DNA of 64,000 nucleotides from Polynucleobacter kasalickyi (GCF_900176405.1 NZ_FWXJ01000011.1:56660-120659), one strand, 5' to 3'; shown: positions 1 through 10,331, counted from the stretch's first letter. Translations and numbers: made by a program. The notes: generated by a model from the sequence alone, not told the origin.

Positions 1-767
1 TTGTCGTCGCGAATTTTAAATCCGATCCCTTTCGAGATCTGTAAGGCAGTCTCTAATAAAGGTTTATTCCAATCCCGCTGGAGTCGATCGGTTGGGGCGC
101 TCAGGGATAGCCCGGCAACTAGCTTACCGCTATCGTCATAAATACCTGCGGCCATACAACTAACCCCTAATTCCAATTCTTCATCGTCATTAGCAGACCC
201 GTTTTTCATGACTTCAGCCAGTTCTTTTTCTAATTCTGCTATCTGAGTAATGCTATTTCTTGTGTGCCCAGCTAGTCCAGTTCTGGTCGCATAAGCACGT
301 ACTCGAGACGTATCATCTTGTGCTAAGAATAGCTTTCCTACTGAGGTTAAATGTAGTGGGGCATGGCCACCAATTGCACGGACAACTTGCATACCCGATC
401 GCTCACTATAGGTACGATCAATGTAAACAATCTCATCACCTTGCCGCACAGACAAGTTAACGGTTTGACCGGTTAATTTATGTAAGGCTCTCATTGGCAG
501 TTGAGCAGCATCCCGTACTGATAAGCGTGCCTTAACGAGTGTACCGAGCTCTAGAAGACGCAAACCTAGTCGGTAAGACCCACCTTCAGATCGATCTACT
601 AATCGACAGGCAACCATGTCATTCAATATTCGATGGGCTGTAGAGGGGTGTAACCCTGTGGATTCAGCCAAAATTTTTAAAGAGCAAGGCTCGTCAAAAG
701 TTTCTAAAACATCCAACAAGTTCATCATTCTTTCGATGACTTGTATTGCAGTCTTACCGGTAGTCAT
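1..767 (-). CDS. IclR-family transcriptional regulator (3' end outside window)
   Basis: My translation from an ATG at 765-767 on the minus strand gives about 255 residues with no stop before the window edge, so the gene is cut at its C-terminus but probably nearly complete. The N-terminus (about residues 5-65) is a winged helix-turn-helix with the IclR pattern LAESTGLHPSTAHRIL. The rest matches the IclR ligand-binding domain, including a YIDR segment, a LTSVGKLFLA segment, and an ELGVSCMAAGIYDDSG segment near the end. IclR proteins usually control neighbouring catabolic genes after binding a small acid. The target is not identifiable here, because the next gene on this strand lies outside the window and pyrD is an unlikely target. 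Confidence 0.88.
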   Translation of the reverse strand, partial: MTTGKTAIQVIERMMNLLDVLETFDEPCSLKILAESTGLHPSTAHRILNDMVACRLVDRSEGGSYRLGLRLLELGTLVKARLSVRDAAQLPMRALHKLTGQTVNLSVRQGDEIVYIDRTYSERSGMQVVRAIGGHAPLHLTSVGKLFLAQDDTSRVRAYATRTGLAGHTRNSITQIAELEKELAEVMKNGSANDDEELELGVSCMAAGIYDDSGKLVAGLSLSAPTDRLQRDWNKPLLETALQISKGIGFKIRDD

Positions 768-897
768 AGTTGAAATTTGAGTTGACGTTAATCATTCATT
801 TATTGTAACTTCATTATAGAAAATTGCACATCATGAAAGGTCAACTCACGATAAAAAAGTTTGAAATGATTAATTCTCGGTATTGATGGTTCTTTCT

Positions 898-1929
898 TTA
901 ATTTGGGTCCATCGCTGAAATACACTCTTGGATGAGGTGGGGACCCCGATAAATTAATCCGCTATAAAGTTGTATGACGTTCGCTCCAGCTAATTTCTTT
1001 TCGAGAGCATCTGTGCCAGTCATAATTCCACCGACGCCAATAATTGGAATTTTACCGTGGAGTAAATGGTGGAATTGTTTAATGATTTTGTTGGATAGCT
1101 CTGACAGAGGTTCGCCAGAGAGACCTCCAGCCTCTGCTTGTTGTTTCTCACCGGCAATCTTGTCGCGCGAAATCGTTGTGTTGGTCGCAATCAGCGCATC
1201 AATTTGAAATTGTTCAATGTATTGAGCAATGGTATCTATTTCCTCTAGATTTAAGTCTGGAGCAATTTTTAAGAAGATAGGCGTACGTTTGCCGAATTGT
1301 TGAATGAGTTTTTCTCGTTCAATTGAAATTTGCTCTAACAAAAAGTACAACTGATTATTTGATTGAAGTTGTCGAAGGTTTTTTGTATTCGGTGAAGAAA
1401 TATTAATGGTGATGTAGGATGCGTAAGGGTATACGGACCTCAATCCAATCACATAATCAGTGTGCGCCTCTTCAATTGGCGTCGTAGCATTCTTCCCAAT
1501 ATTTAATCCTAGAATGCCACCTTCCTGGTAGAAGGAAGAAGCTTCAACTCGCTTAATACAAGCCTCTACACCATCATTATTAAATCCCATGCGGTTAATG
1601 ATTGCTTTTGATTTAGTCAGTCGAAACATCCTAGGTAAAGGATTCCCAGCCTGTGGGCGCGGTGTAACAGTACCAATCTCTAGAAAACCAAAACCTAGTG
1701 CAGCTAGTGCATCAATATATTTGCCATCTTTATCTAAACCAGCGGCAAGACCAACCGGGTTATCTAACTGTAAGCCACATAAATTCGTAGGTACAGAGCT
1801 CGGTTGATGAATAAATGGGCTTAAGAGTTGATGTCGATGTAAAAAAGATAAGCTATCTAAGCTGAGATGGTGGGCGTTTTCAGGGGCAAAACGAAATAAA
1901 ATAGGGCGAATAAACGAATATGGATCCAT
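898..1929 (-). CDS. pyrD: Dihydroorotate dehydrogenase (quinone), class 2
   Basis: Oxidises dihydroorotate to orotate in de novo pyrimidine synthesis, passing electrons to membrane quinone. From the ATG at 1927-1929 the protein is 343 aa and begins MDPYSFIRPILFRFAPENAHH, the amphipathic N-terminal helix typical of class 2 enzymes. An in-frame start at 2001 would add 24 unrelated residues and overlap bpt, so I reject it. Visible motifs are GLAAGLDKDG, NRMGFNNDG, the catalytic-serine segment INISSPNT and the FMN-phosphate loop GVGGIMTG. It is the last gene of a nudix-aat-bpt-pyrD cluster on the minus strand. Confidence 0.96.
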   Translation of the reverse strand: MDPYSFIRPILFRFAPENAHHLSLDSLSFLHRHQLLSPFIHQPSSVPTNLCGLQLDNPVGLAAGLDKDGKYIDALAALGFGFLEIGTVTPRPQAGNPLPRMFRLTKSKAIINRMGFNNDGVEACIKRVEASSFYQEGGILGLNIGKNATTPIEEAHTDYVIGLRSVYPYASYITINISSPNTKNLRQLQSNNQLYFLLEQISIEREKLIQQFGKRTPIFLKIAPDLNLEEIDTIAQYIEQFQIDALIATNTTISRDKIAGEKQQAEAGGLSGEPLSELSNKIIKQFHHLLHGKIPIIGVGGIMTGTDALEKKLAGANVIQLYSGLIYRGPHLIQECISAMDPN

Positions 1930-1970
1930 AGTGTTTAGTGTAATGGATTTTGTACTTGAAGCTGATAAAT

Positions 1971-2723
1971 TTAGGCTAGTTGATGAGCTAATACCGTCCA
2001 CTGATTATCAATTAAACCCTCTAAGGGTTGATACTGCATTTTGTAGGACATTTTTTTGCTTTGTTCAATGTAGTATCCTAAATAGACATAGGGCAACTTG
2101 AGTTTTTTGGCATATTCAATTTGCCAAAGAATACCGTACGTACCAAAACTGCTATGTGCGAGCGTTGTATCGAAAAAAGTATAGACGGAGGAGATACCAT
2201 CTTTTACTTGATCGATGACACTGACCATTCGTAGAGTAGAGCCCTCTCTAAATTCTACTAAATAGGAGTCTATATGAGATTGAATGAGAAATTGTCGATA
2301 TTGCTCCTCTTCATCACTCGTACTTGTTGGTGGTGTCTGATCGTCCATCGGGGTATGGCGAGTTGCTAAATATTGTTGATACAGTTGAAAGTGTTCGGCA
2401 ACAAACTGTAAAGGTAGAATGTGTGCAGTTAAGTGTTGGTGCTTATGAAAGGCTCTTTTTTGACTCCGAGTTGCTTTGAATTGATCTACTCTGACTCTGG
2501 AGGCAATACAGGCTTTGCAATGGTCACAGTACGGTCGGTAGGTGAAATGACCACTCCGACGAAAGCCTGCGAGAATAAGGTTGTTATAAACCTCGGTAGT
2601 AATGAATTGGGCTGGGGTGACGACTTGTGATCTAGCTTCTAAATTGGGTAAATAACTACACGCATAAGGGGACGTTGCATAAAACTGCAACGATTTAATC
2701 GGGAAGTCATGAAGATTCGTCAT
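1971..2723 (-). CDS. bpt: Aspartate/glutamate leucyltransferase (N-end rule, Bpt)
   Basis: Transfers leucine from Leu-tRNA to N-terminal Asp or Glu of proteins, marking them for ClpS/ClpAP degradation. The family (Ate/Bpt) is recognised by the N-terminal segment LQFYATSPYACSYLPNLEARS and the cysteine cluster YCDHCKACIASRV, and by the C-terminal region VYLGYYIEQSKKMSYKMQYQP. I choose the ATG at 2721-2723 (MTNLHDFPIK...), giving 250 aa, because this matches the usual family start. The alternative start at 2738 adds five residues. The gene lies directly downstream of aat, the partner transferase of the same pathway. Confidence 0.93.
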   Translation of the reverse strand: MTNLHDFPIKSLQFYATSPYACSYLPNLEARSQVVTPAQFITTEVYNNLILAGFRRSGHFTYRPYCDHCKACIASRVRVDQFKATRSQKRAFHKHQHLTAHILPLQFVAEHFQLYQQYLATRHTPMDDQTPPTSTSDEEEQYRQFLIQSHIDSYLVEFREGSTLRMVSVIDQVKDGISSVYTFFDTTLAHSSFGTYGILWQIEYAKKLKLPYVYLGYYIEQSKKMSYKMQYQPLEGLIDNQWTVLAHQLA

Positions 2724-2741
2724 AAATGATTTTACCAAGTA

Positions 2742-3476
2742 TTACAGCCAATATGCCAATACTTGTTTATCAAACCCCCACTGTGGTGATGGTTTTGTAG
2801 TTAATACTTCAATCGTATCTAAAAATGAGGTTTTATCCATTAATTGGCCCCCTAATGACGTCAGGTGGTTGGTTTCTTGCTGACAATCTATTAATGGAAT
2901 TTGCACTTGGATACACTTGGCACAGAGTGCCGCTAAAGCAATTTTTGAGGCATCGGCTATTTTCATGAACATCGACTCACCATAAAACATCTGACCTAAA
3001 TTAATGCCATAGAGGCCACCCACTAATTCTCCTCGGTACCAGGTTTCCACGCTATGGGCAATTCCTTGGCGAGAGAGTTCAATATAATTTGCTCTGATTT
3101 CTGGGGTAATCCAAGTGCCATTCTGTCCGTATCTTGGGCTATTAGCACAGGAGCTGATCACCTCTTCAAATGCCGTATCCACTTTGATTTCCCACTCCGC
3201 ATTGTGTAAAACTTGTTGAATTTTTTTTCTCAAGCTACGTCGAATCGTCATATTCTCTGGACGTAATGTCATTCTTGGAGAAGTAAACCACCAAAGAATA
3301 GGAAAGTCTTCACTCGGCCAAGGAAAAATACCTTTATGGTAAGCCTCAATGAGTCGTTCAGGGCTTATGGAGTCAGTGACGGCAATTAAGCCATCAGGGA
3401 ACTGAGGATTCGATGTAAAGCGCCTTGGCAGTGGTAAGGGGTCATCTGGGCTTAAGTAAATTGGATACTCATTCAT
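2742..3476 (-). CDS. aat: Leucyl/phenylalanyl-tRNA-protein transferase
   Basis: Adds Leu or Phe from aminoacyl-tRNA to N-terminal Lys or Arg of target proteins, creating primary N-degrons read by ClpS. The 244-aa length is normal. Diagnostic segments are ILWWFTSPRMTLRP near residue 60 and GGLYGINLGQMFYGESMF near residue 155, followed by the CQQETNHLTSLGG region. Its start overlaps the end of the NUDIX gene by 8 bp and it is followed 18 bp later by bpt, so the two transferases are almost certainly co-transcribed. Confidence 0.96.
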   Translation of the reverse strand: MNEYPIYLSPDDPLPLPRRFTSNPQFPDGLIAVTDSISPERLIEAYHKGIFPWPSEDFPILWWFTSPRMTLRPENMTIRRSLRKKIQQVLHNAEWEIKVDTAFEEVISSCANSPRYGQNGTWITPEIRANYIELSRQGIAHSVETWYRGELVGGLYGINLGQMFYGESMFMKIADASKIALAALCAKCIQVQIPLIDCQQETNHLTSLGGQLMDKTSFLDTIEVLTTKPSPQWGFDKQVLAYWL

Positions 3477-4038
3477 TCATGCGAATTAGTGGCTTTAAAT
3501 CAATTTGATGCGTTGGCATGGCGTCTGAAAAAATAATTTTCCCAGCTTTTCTGTCAGCAAAAAACCATTGAAGAGTCGTTTTCACTGTCAAAAATGCGAT
3601 GTCGTCCCATGGAATTGTTTCTTCATCAAACATCGCGACTTCTAAACTTTCAGAAGTGAACGGACTAAAGTGGGGGCTAGTCATTTTTGCTAGATAAAAC
3701 CAATGGACTTGTCCAATATGTGCGACATTCAAAATGGAAAAGAGAGGGCCAATCTCGATTTCTGCACCAGCTTCCTCAATCGTTTCGCGATGCGCACCTT
3801 GCGCTGTGGTTTCATCTAACTCTAAAAAGCCGGCTGGTAATGTCCACATACCTTTGCGAGGCTCGATACCACGCCTGCATAGTAAAATTTTTTGCTCAAA
3901 AATAGGAATCGTTCCAACGACATTTTTAGGATTCTGATAGTGAATCTCACCACAGGATTGGCAAATAAAGCGGGAGCGATTGTCATCCTGTGGAACCTTA
4001 AATTCTACAGAGTTGCCGCAAAGAGAACAGTATTTCAT
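3469..4038 (-). CDS. NUDIX hydrolase with N-terminal zinc ribbon
   Basis: A 189-aa protein with two halves. Residues 1-40 carry CSLC and CQSC pairs, a predicted zinc ribbon as in NudC-like and ADP-ribose pyrophosphatase-like enzymes. The rest is a NUDIX fold with a complete Nudix box (G-x5-E-x7-RETIEEAGA, about residues 70-92). It presumably hydrolyses a nucleoside diphosphate linked to another moiety in the cytoplasm, but the substrate cannot be read from the sequence. It is the first gene of the nudix-aat-bpt-pyrD run and follows the cyclophilin gene by a 9-bp gap. Confidence 0.9.
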   Translation of the reverse strand: MKYCSLCGNSVEFKVPQDDNRSRFICQSCGEIHYQNPKNVVGTIPIFEQKILLCRRGIEPRKGMWTLPAGFLELDETTAQGAHRETIEEAGAEIEIGPLFSILNVAHIGQVHWFYLAKMTSPHFSPFTSESLEVAMFDEETIPWDDIAFLTVKTTLQWFFADRKAGKIIFSDAMPTHQIDLKPLIRMNE

Positions 4039-4046
4039 GTGCTTTT

Positions 4047-4664
4047 TTATTTAATTACTTTTGCTGACTCAATCACGATTGCTTTGACTGGTACGTCACT
4101 CATACGCGTTGGAATATGTACATTGGTATCCACAAATTTAATGTTATCGATTGTTTCCATCCCTGCAACCACGCGTCCAAATACAGTATAGCCAAAGCCA
4201 TCACGACTTGGGTAGTCGAGCATCGCATTGTCTTTGACGTTTACAAAAAACTGAGCTGTGGCAGAATTAGGATCACTCGTCCGAGCCATCGCAATGGAGT
4301 ACTTCGTATTTTTTAAGCCGTTATCAGACTCAATTGGGATCGGTGCGCGTGTTGGTTTTTGTACTAATTCTTTCGTGAAACCACCGCCTTGTACCATGAA
4401 CCCATTGATGACACGATGAAAAATGGTACCCGTATAAAAACCACTATTTACATAGGCTAAAAAATTTGCAACAGTTTTAGGCGCTTTTTCTGGCTCTAGT
4501 TCTACGGTAAATTGCCCCATGTTGGTTGTGAATTGAACCTGTGGGAGTGACTTAGCGCTTTGTGCATAGGCGATTGATAAACTAAGGCTGCCAGCGACAA
4601 GAGCTGCAAGGCTTAGTTTAGCGAACTGTTTGCCGAGTATTTTAGTGATAACAGAAAATTGCAT
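4047..4664 (-). CDS. Periplasmic cyclophilin-type peptidyl-prolyl isomerase
   Basis: Catalyses cis-trans isomerisation of prolyl bonds, here probably in the periplasm. Residues 1-35 form a signal peptide ending in an AYAQSA-type cleavage site. The mature part is a compact bacterial cyclophilin with FHRVINGFMVQGGGF, SATAQFFVNVKDN and GYTVFGRVVAGME segments, corresponding to the PpiA/PpiB active-site region. The length of 205 aa fits PpiA. A Shine-Dalgarno-like AGGA lies about 10 bases before the ATG. Confidence 0.93.
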   Translation of the reverse strand: MQFSVITKILGKQFAKLSLAALVAGSLSLSIAYAQSAKSLPQVQFTTNMGQFTVELEPEKAPKTVANFLAYVNSGFYTGTIFHRVINGFMVQGGGFTKELVQKPTRAPIPIESDNGLKNTKYSIAMARTSDPNSATAQFFVNVKDNAMLDYPSRDGFGYTVFGRVVAGMETIDNIKFVDTNVHIPTRMSDVPVKAIVIESAKVIK

Positions 4665-4799
4665 ATTACGTAGGTCCTATGAGGAATAATTTAGTGAAAT
4701 AGTTTAGCGAAAAAATTGGATTAACATTTTTTACAGAATTACTTTGATTTTAGCCGTTTTTAGTCATTACTTAGTATAGTTGTAGTTGGCTTGAAGCTA

Positions 4800-6113
4800 T
4801 TAGGAAGCACGTGCGATTGGTATCTCTTGCCAGCAGGTGGTAAAGCGTTGACTTTTATGGTTGGCACGCATGCGCCAGTGTTGATTGCCAGCTGCCATGA
4901 TGCCGGTACCTGCGATAGCTAATGTGTTTGCGCCAAAACGTTGGTTGAGTAAGTCCATCGTTTGCATGACTTGGTGTGATTTCGTTTCATCAATCTGCGT
5001 AAATAAGTCGTTTTGATGGTGCGCTGCATCTCTTAAATCAGAAAGAATGATGCCTACTTTTTTATAGGTAAAGTCTGCTCTGTAAATTTGTTGTAAACCA
5101 AATAGTGCGGCCTTAATCAGGCGTCGACTATCCGCACTAGCAATCGAGAGAGGAACCGTAATTTGGTTGCGGTATTGTGGTTCTTGCGATTTAAATGGAT
5201 TCGTGTGAATAAAGACGGTGACATAGTGACAAACGCTATTTTGTAACCGTAATTTTTCAGCTGCACGACTCACATAACTTGCCGCTGCTTCTTGTAAATG
5301 TAAGAGCTCTCGGACGGGAGAGCCAAAACTCTTACTCGAAATAATTTGTTGCTTTCTTTCTGTGTCAACAATGTCGGTCATCGCAATACAAGAGATGCCC
5401 TTTAATTCGTTGACGGTTCGAGCCATCACGACGGAGAATCGACGTCGAATCATTTCACTATCGGCTTGTTGTAAGTCATAAACTGTCTGAATTCCCATTT
5501 TTTCTAAACTGGCGCCAATTTTTCTACCTACCCCCCAAACTTCTGTAACGGCGATTTTTTGTAACCAGTCAATTTGCTCAGTGAAGGGTAAGCTAGCCCA
5601 AGCAAAAACACCTGCAAACTGATGATTTTTTTTGGCAATGTGGTTGGCTAATTTTGCCAATGTTTTGGATGGTCCAATCCCCACGCAGGTAGGTAAGCCT
5701 AAGTACTGCTGGACTCTCGCCCGAATTTTTTTTCCATAAGGAATCTGTTCATCTGGACTAATCACTTCTGATAAATTTAAAAAACACTCATCAATCGAGT
5801 AAATCTCTTGCTCAGGTGCAAACTCGGCTAAAGTTGCCATCATTCTGGCGCTCATGTCGCCATAGAGTGTGTAATTGGAACTCAGCCATTGCAATTGATT
5901 TTTGGCGATGAGAGGTTTTACCTTGAAAAAGGGGATACCCATACCAATGCCCAAATCTTTTGCTTCCTGACTCCGAGAGACGATGCAGCCATCGTTGTTC
6001 GAGAGAATCACTAACGACTTATTCTCTAAGCTAGGATTGAATACACGTTCGCAAGAGACATAAAAATTATTGCCATCAATCAGAGCGATGGCTTTTTTTG
6101 TCGGAAAGATCAT
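4800..6113 (-). CDS. umuC: DNA polymerase V catalytic subunit UmuC
   Basis: A Y-family translesion polymerase that, with UmuD' and RecA, copies damaged DNA during the SOS response. The catalytic palm motifs are visible: [16 protein letters not shown] at the N-terminus and SIDECFLNL near residue 100. Later segments match the thumb and little-finger domains. I take the ATG at 6111-6113 ([16 protein letters not shown]), which overlaps the umuD stop in an ATGA junction and gives 437 aa. A start at 6146 would read 11 residues inside umuD. Translation is therefore likely coupled to umuD. Confidence 0.96.
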   Translation of the reverse strand: MIFPTKKAIALIDGNNFYVSCERVFNPSLENKSLVILSNNDGCIVSRSQEAKDLGIGMGIPFFKVKPLIAKNQLQWLSSNYTLYGDMSARMMATLAEFAPEQEIYSIDECFLNLSEVISPDEQIPYGKKIRARVQQYLGLPTCVGIGPSKTLAKLANHIAKKNHQFAGVFAWASLPFTEQIDWLQKIAVTEVWGVGRKIGASLEKMGIQTVYDLQQADSEMIRRRFSVVMARTVNELKGISCIAMTDIVDTERKQQIISSKSFGSPVRELLHLQEAAASYVSRAAEKLRLQNSVCHYVTVFIHTNPFKSQEPQYRNQITVPLSIASADSRRLIKAALFGLQQIYRADFTYKKVGIILSDLRDAAHHQNDLFTQIDETKSHQVMQTMDLLNQRFGANTLAIAGTGIMAAGNQHWRMRANHKSQRFTTCWQEIPIARAS

Positions 6114-6514
6114 GGCTTGTGTACCACATGGGAAACGACTCCCCAAATTTCTAGCTCTTGACCATCTTTGAATTCAATCGGTCGGTATGCTGGATTTTCA
6201 GCCTTTAACCAAGTGATACCGCCACGCCGTTGTAGGCGTTTAACGGTGAACTCACCATCAACAACAGCAATGACTACATTACCTGATTTTGCTTGTACTG
6301 ATCGATCTACGATCAGTAAATCGCCATCAAAGATACCGGCACCTTGCATGGAGTCACCTTGAACGCGCAAAAAAAATGTCGCTTCAGAATGCATTCCAAG
6401 ATACTGATTGAGATCTAGACGTTGGTCAATATAGTCACTCGCAGGCGAAGGGAATCCTGCTGAAATAGAGCAACTAAAAAGGGGATAGAGTTCGGATTTG
6501 AGAGTTTTTGGCAT
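6110..6514 (-). CDS. umuD: SOS mutagenesis protein UmuD
   Basis: A LexA-like self-cleaving protein. RecA-stimulated cleavage produces UmuD', the partner of UmuC in polymerase V. The 134-aa sequence has the expected cleavage site Ala19-Gly20 (in [13 protein letters not shown]), the catalytic Ser55 in QGDSMQ and the general-base Lys92 in DGEFTVKRL. The ATG at 6512-6514 directly abuts the LexA operator and no Shine-Dalgarno sequence is visible upstream. The gene heads the umuDC operon. Confidence 0.97.
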   Translation of the reverse strand: MPKTLKSELYPLFSCSISAGFPSPASDYIDQRLDLNQYLGMHSEATFFLRVQGDSMQGAGIFDGDLLIVDRSVQAKSGNVVIAVVDGEFTVKRLQRRGGITWLKAENPAYRPIEFKDGQELEIWGVVSHVVHKP

Positions 6515-6546
6515 GGCATATACTGTTTATTTATACAGTATATGCC
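6515..6546 (-). promoter_or_regulatory. LexA (SOS) operator embedded in a 32-bp palindrome upstream of umuD
   Basis: 6521-6540 reads TACTGT-N8-ACAGTA, a perfect match to the enterobacterial SOS consensus CTGT-N8-ACAG. The symmetry extends further: 12-bp arms (GGCATATACTGT and its exact complement) flank an 8-bp AT-rich centre. The palindrome ends at the base before the umuD ATG. A TATAAA hexamer lies inside it on the minus strand and could serve as a -10 box, in which case LexA would cover both the promoter and the translation start. The operator is seen directly; promoter placement is inferred. Confidence 0.92.
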
Positions 6547-6598
6547 AAAACCTATGAAATTACATCAACTACTATAAGCAACAATTAAGATTGTTGAT

Positions 6599-9184
6599 TT
6601 ACTCGGTAACAGTGTCAGCTAACTCTTTGAACTCACTGATTTGATCGAAGTTCATATAACGATAAATCTCTGCAGATTGACTAATCAAAATATGATGTTT
6701 TTCGAGGTATTCAGCGGTCGTTGGAATTCTACCGAGCAAAGCGCATACTGCCGCAAGTTCGGCTGAAGCCAAGTAAACCTGAGTATCTAAACCTAAACGA
6801 TTTGGGAAGTTACGTGTAGAGGTTGAAACGGCAGTAGATCCTTTACGAATTTGCGCTTGGTTACCCATACAAAGTGAACAACCAGGCATTTCCATACGGG
6901 CACCTGTTTTACCAAAAGTACTATAGTAGCCTTCTTCTGTCAAAATCATGGCATCCATCTTAGTTGGTGGAGCAATCCACAAACGCGTTGGTAAATCATC
7001 ACGACCTTCGAGAATTTTGCTAGCCGCGCGGAAATGACCGATGTTTGTCATGCAAGAACCAATGAATACTTCATCAATCTTGTTACCGGCAACTTCAGAC
7101 AAAAATTTGACGTCATCTGGGTCATTCGGGCAAGCGAGAATCGGTTCTTTAATATCGTTCAAGTCGATTTCAATCACAGCAGCGTACTCTGCGTTTGCAT
7201 CTGCTTTGAGGAGCTGTGGATTTGCCATCCATTTTTCCATCGCTTTAATTCTACGACCTAGGGTACGAGCATCTTCATAGCCATTAGCAATCATCCACTT
7301 CATGAGAGTAACGTTTGAACGCATATATTCGATGATTGGTTCTTGGCCGAGTTGGACTACGCAACCACCTGCAGAACGCTCCGCAGATGAGTCAGATAAT
7401 TCAAATGCTTGTTCTACTTTGAGGTCTGGTAAACCTTCGATTTCTAGAACACGACCAGAGAAAATATTCTTTTTGTTCTTTTTCTCAACAGTGAGTAAGC
7501 CTGCCTTAATGGCATACATCGGAATGGCATTCACTAAATCACGTAAAGTAACGCCAGGCTGCATTGTGCCTTTAAAGCGTACTAAAACAGATTCAGGCAT
7601 GTCGAGTGGCATTACGCCAGTAGCAGCAGCAAAAGCGACTAAACCAGAACCGGCCGGGAAAGAAATACCAATTGGGAAGCGTGTGTGACTATCGCCACCT
7701 GTACCGACTGTATCTGGAAGTAATAAGCGATTGAGCCAGCTATGAATAATACCGTCGCCTGGACGCAAAGAAACACCACCACGGTTTGTCATGAAGGTTG
7801 GTAATTCGCGGTGTGTTTTGACATCCACGAGTTTTGGATAAGCTGCAGTATGACAGAATGACTGCATGACTAAATCAGCAGAGAAGCCTAAGCAAGCTAA
7901 ATCTTTTAATTCATCACGTGTCATTGGACCAGTTGTGTCTTGTGAACCAACGGTTGTCATATGGGGTTCGCAATAGGAATTAGGCAGTACGCCTTGACCT
8001 TCTGGTAAGCCACATGCGCGACCAACAATCTTTTGTGCCAATGTAAAGCCTTTGTTATCACCAGCCGGTGCGTGAGGCAAACGGAAGACAGTAGATGCCG
8101 GGAGTCCCAAGGCATTACGCGCTTTCATCGTTAAACCACGACCAACGATCAGAGGAATACGACCACCAGCACGAACTTCGTCAAAAATCACATCGGACTT
8201 GAGTGCAAAACTAGCAATTTCTTGTCCATTTTTAAATGCTTTGCCTTCGAAAGGACGTAATTCAATTTCATCGCCCATTTCCATTTGGCTAACATCCATC
8301 TCAACCGGTAATGCACCAGCATCTTCCATCGTGTTGAAGAAAATTGGCGCAATTTTGTTACCAATACAAACACCACCAAAGCGTTTATTTGGTACAAATG
8401 GAATATCTTGACCTGTATACCAAAGGACAGAATTGGTTGCTGATTTACGTGAGGATCCAGTACCAACCACATCACCAACGTAAGCAATCAAGTTGCCTTT
8501 TTGTTTGAGTTCTTCGATGAGTTTCAATGGACCTTTTGTACCAGGCTCATCTGGGGTAATACCAGGGCGAGCATTTTTTAACATGGCAACGGCATGTAAT
8601 GGAATATCAGGGCGACTCCAAGCATCTGGCGCTGGAGATAAATCATCTGTATTCGTTTCACCAGAAACTTTGAAGACGGTGATTTTTAAACTTGCTGGTA
8701 GTTCTGGACGGCTTGTAAACCATTCAGCATCTGCCCAGCTTTGCATTACATCCTTCGCATTCGCATTGCCTTTTTCAGCTAACTCTTGTACGTCATGGAA
8801 ATAATCAAACATGAGTAGAGTCGTTTTGAGTGCCTTTGCAGCAGTTGAACCACATTCAGCGTCTGCTAATAGATCAATTAAAGGCTTAATGTTGTAACCA
8901 CCTAACATCGTGCCAAGCAACTCAGTTGCTTTTACTTTGCTCACGAGGGGAGAAGTCATCTCACCAGTAGTAACTTTTGCTAAAAACTCAGCTTTTACTT
9001 TTGCTGCGTCGTCCACACCCGCTGGAATACGGAAGGTTAATAAATCAACCAAAGTTGTCTCTTCACCTGCTGGTGGGTTTTTGAGTAGTTCAACGAGTTG
9101 GGTCGTTTGGGCTACAGACAATGGTAACGGGGGAATACCCAATGCAGCACGTTCTGCAACATGGGCGCGGTAAGCTTCTAACAT
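6599..9184 (-). CDS. acnB: Aconitate hydratase B (2-methylisocitrate dehydratase)
   Basis: Interconverts citrate and isocitrate in the TCA cycle and can serve the methylcitrate cycle. The 861-aa length and the domain order (N-terminal HEAT-like domain, swivel domain, then the catalytic Fe-S domains) are those of AcnB rather than AcnA. The [4Fe-4S] ligands are visible as the cysteine in [10 protein letters not shown] and the pair in [11 protein letters not shown]. The start [16 protein letters not shown] is the standard family start, and AGGAGA lies a few bases upstream on the minus strand. It appears monocistronic. Confidence 0.98.
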   Translation of the reverse strand: MLEAYRAHVAERAALGIPPLPLSVAQTTQLVELLKNPPAGEETTLVDLLTFRIPAGVDDAAKVKAEFLAKVTTGEMTSPLVSKVKATELLGTMLGGYNIKPLIDLLADAECGSTAAKALKTTLLMFDYFHDVQELAEKGNANAKDVMQSWADAEWFTSRPELPASLKITVFKVSGETNTDDLSPAPDAWSRPDIPLHAVAMLKNARPGITPDEPGTKGPLKLIEELKQKGNLIAYVGDVVGTGSSRKSATNSVLWYTGQDIPFVPNKRFGGVCIGNKIAPIFFNTMEDAGALPVEMDVSQMEMGDEIELRPFEGKAFKNGQEIASFALKSDVIFDEVRAGGRIPLIVGRGLTMKARNALGLPASTVFRLPHAPAGDNKGFTLAQKIVGRACGLPEGQGVLPNSYCEPHMTTVGSQDTTGPMTRDELKDLACLGFSADLVMQSFCHTAAYPKLVDVKTHRELPTFMTNRGGVSLRPGDGIIHSWLNRLLLPDTVGTGGDSHTRFPIGISFPAGSGLVAFAAATGVMPLDMPESVLVRFKGTMQPGVTLRDLVNAIPMYAIKAGLLTVEKKNKKNIFSGRVLEIEGLPDLKVEQAFELSDSSAERSAGGCVVQLGQEPIIEYMRSNVTLMKWMIANGYEDARTLGRRIKAMEKWMANPQLLKADANAEYAAVIEIDLNDIKEPILACPNDPDDVKFLSEVAGNKIDEVFIGSCMTNIGHFRAASKILEGRDDLPTRLWIAPPTKMDAMILTEEGYYSTFGKTGARMEMPGCSLCMGNQAQIRKGSTAVSTSTRNFPNRLGLDTQVYLASAELAAVCALLGRIPTTAEYLEKHHILISQSAEIYRYMNFDQISEFKELADTVTE

Positions 9185-9431
9185 CGATTTCTCCTGAAAA
9201 ATTTACAACGAAAATTTATTTTTACTAATATTTTAAATTGTCTTTGAAGTGATTAAAAATCACAAAATTACAATTAGTACCTATATTGTAAGCCCAGTCG
9301 GGGAATTCAATTCAAGAAAAAGCTACTGAAATCGGTGCATTGATTTATTTTGATCTGAGGATGGCTTTTTCTTCTCATTTGAGATGAAAATTCGGGGAAA
9401 TTGCCGATGGATCATGGTCTGAAAATGTCGG

Positions 9432-9782
9432 TTAGCTGACCTCATGTAATGGATTATTCGATGGTGCGCCAAATTGATTGATTTTTGGATCACCTCTTTT
9501 GATTAACCAATATAAAAGCAGTAAATTGAGTAGGGGGATTAACTTTAACAATACCCACCAACCAGACTTATTAATGTCATGCAAGCGACGAACTTCTACC
9601 GTTAAATGCGGCAACATCAAGCCAAGTCCGACAATCGTACCAATATTTTGACCTAAGATTTCCGCGACAATAATCGCTAAAATCATAAAAAGGAAGAACC
9701 ACCAATACTCCGAGCGACTGGCACGGCCTTCGAATTGTAAATATTTATTAAAACAAGTTTTAATGGCATCTTGAAATTGCAT
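9432..9782 (-). CDS. DUF805 family inner-membrane protein
   Basis: A 116-aa protein that starts MQFQDAIKTCFNKYLQFEGRASRSEYWWFFLF, which matches the DUF805 (YhaH/YhaI) family. It has the RASRSEYW motif before the first membrane segment and a RRLHDINKSGWW motif between later membrane segments. About three hydrophobic stretches are visible. Function is unknown in the family. It stands alone between acnB and a divergent MAPEG gene. Confidence 0.88.
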   Translation of the reverse strand: MQFQDAIKTCFNKYLQFEGRASRSEYWWFFLFMILAIIVAEILGQNIGTIVGLGLMLPHLTVEVRRLHDINKSGWWVLLKLIPLLNLLLLYWLIKRGDPKINQFGAPSNNPLHEVS

Positions 9783-9886
9783 AATTACCTTTTTGGGAGA
9801 AATGGTTGATACGTATTATTCAATATACGACTTTTTTCGACAAAATGAAGTATAAAATCAAATAATTATCTTTTAAGGAAGCCATC

Positions 9887-10264
9887 ATGACTTTAGGACT
9901 TTGGAGTATTTTTTGTGCAGGTTTATTACCTTATTTTGCAACAGCTTTTGCTAAATGGGGTTTTGAAAATTACGACAATAACAACCCTAGGCAATGGTTA
10001 GCCAATCAAACTGGTTTCAGAGCACGTGCGAATGCAGCGCAAGCGAACTGTTTTGAATCCTTTCCTTTTTTTGCCGCAGCTATTTTGGTCGCAACTTATA
10101 TGAAGGCCCCACAAGTCGATATTAATTTGCTGGCGATTACTTATTTGCTGGCCAGAGCTTCTTATATTGCTTGTTATTTATTGGACAAAGCGAGTCTAAG
10201 AAGTTTGTGCTGGTTAGTTGGGATGTTATCAATTACTGGCTTATTTGTTATTTCTGCCATTTAG
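9887..10264 (+). CDS. MAPEG family membrane protein
   Basis: A 125-aa integral membrane protein with four hydrophobic segments. The segment NPRQWLANQTGFRARANAAQANCFES between the first two is the hallmark of bacterial MAPEG (membrane-associated eicosanoid/glutathione metabolism) proteins of the YecN/COG3686 type. The biochemical role in bacteria is mostly undefined. A bidirectional terminator hairpin follows. Confidence 0.88.
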   Translation: MTLGLWSIFCAGLLPYFATAFAKWGFENYDNNNPRQWLANQTGFRARANAAQANCFESFPFFAAAILVATYMKAPQVDINLLAITYLLARASYIACYLLDKASLRSLCWLVGMLSITGLFVISAI

Positions 10265-10281
10265 ATAATTGACCATGAAAT

Positions 10282-10319
10282 AAAAATGTCCCCAATACGT
10301 TAGTAAAGGGGACATTTTT
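10282..10319. terminator. Bidirectional Rho-independent terminator
   Basis: Perfect 12-bp arms (AAAAATGTCCCC and GGGGACATTTTT) enclose a 14-base loop. They supply a T-tract in either direction and sit between the convergent MAPEG and BKACE genes. Confidence 0.85.
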
Positions 10320-10331
10320 ATATTAAGCTGC

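Noticed and set aside
1930..2001. Upstream start for pyrD at 2001
   Set aside because: It adds 24 residues unlike any class 2 PyrD N-terminus and overlaps bpt. The ATG at 1929 matches the family start.
7302..7688. 128-codon open frame on the plus strand inside acnB
   Set aside because: It is antisense to a well-conserved acnB region and its translation has no protein-like motifs.
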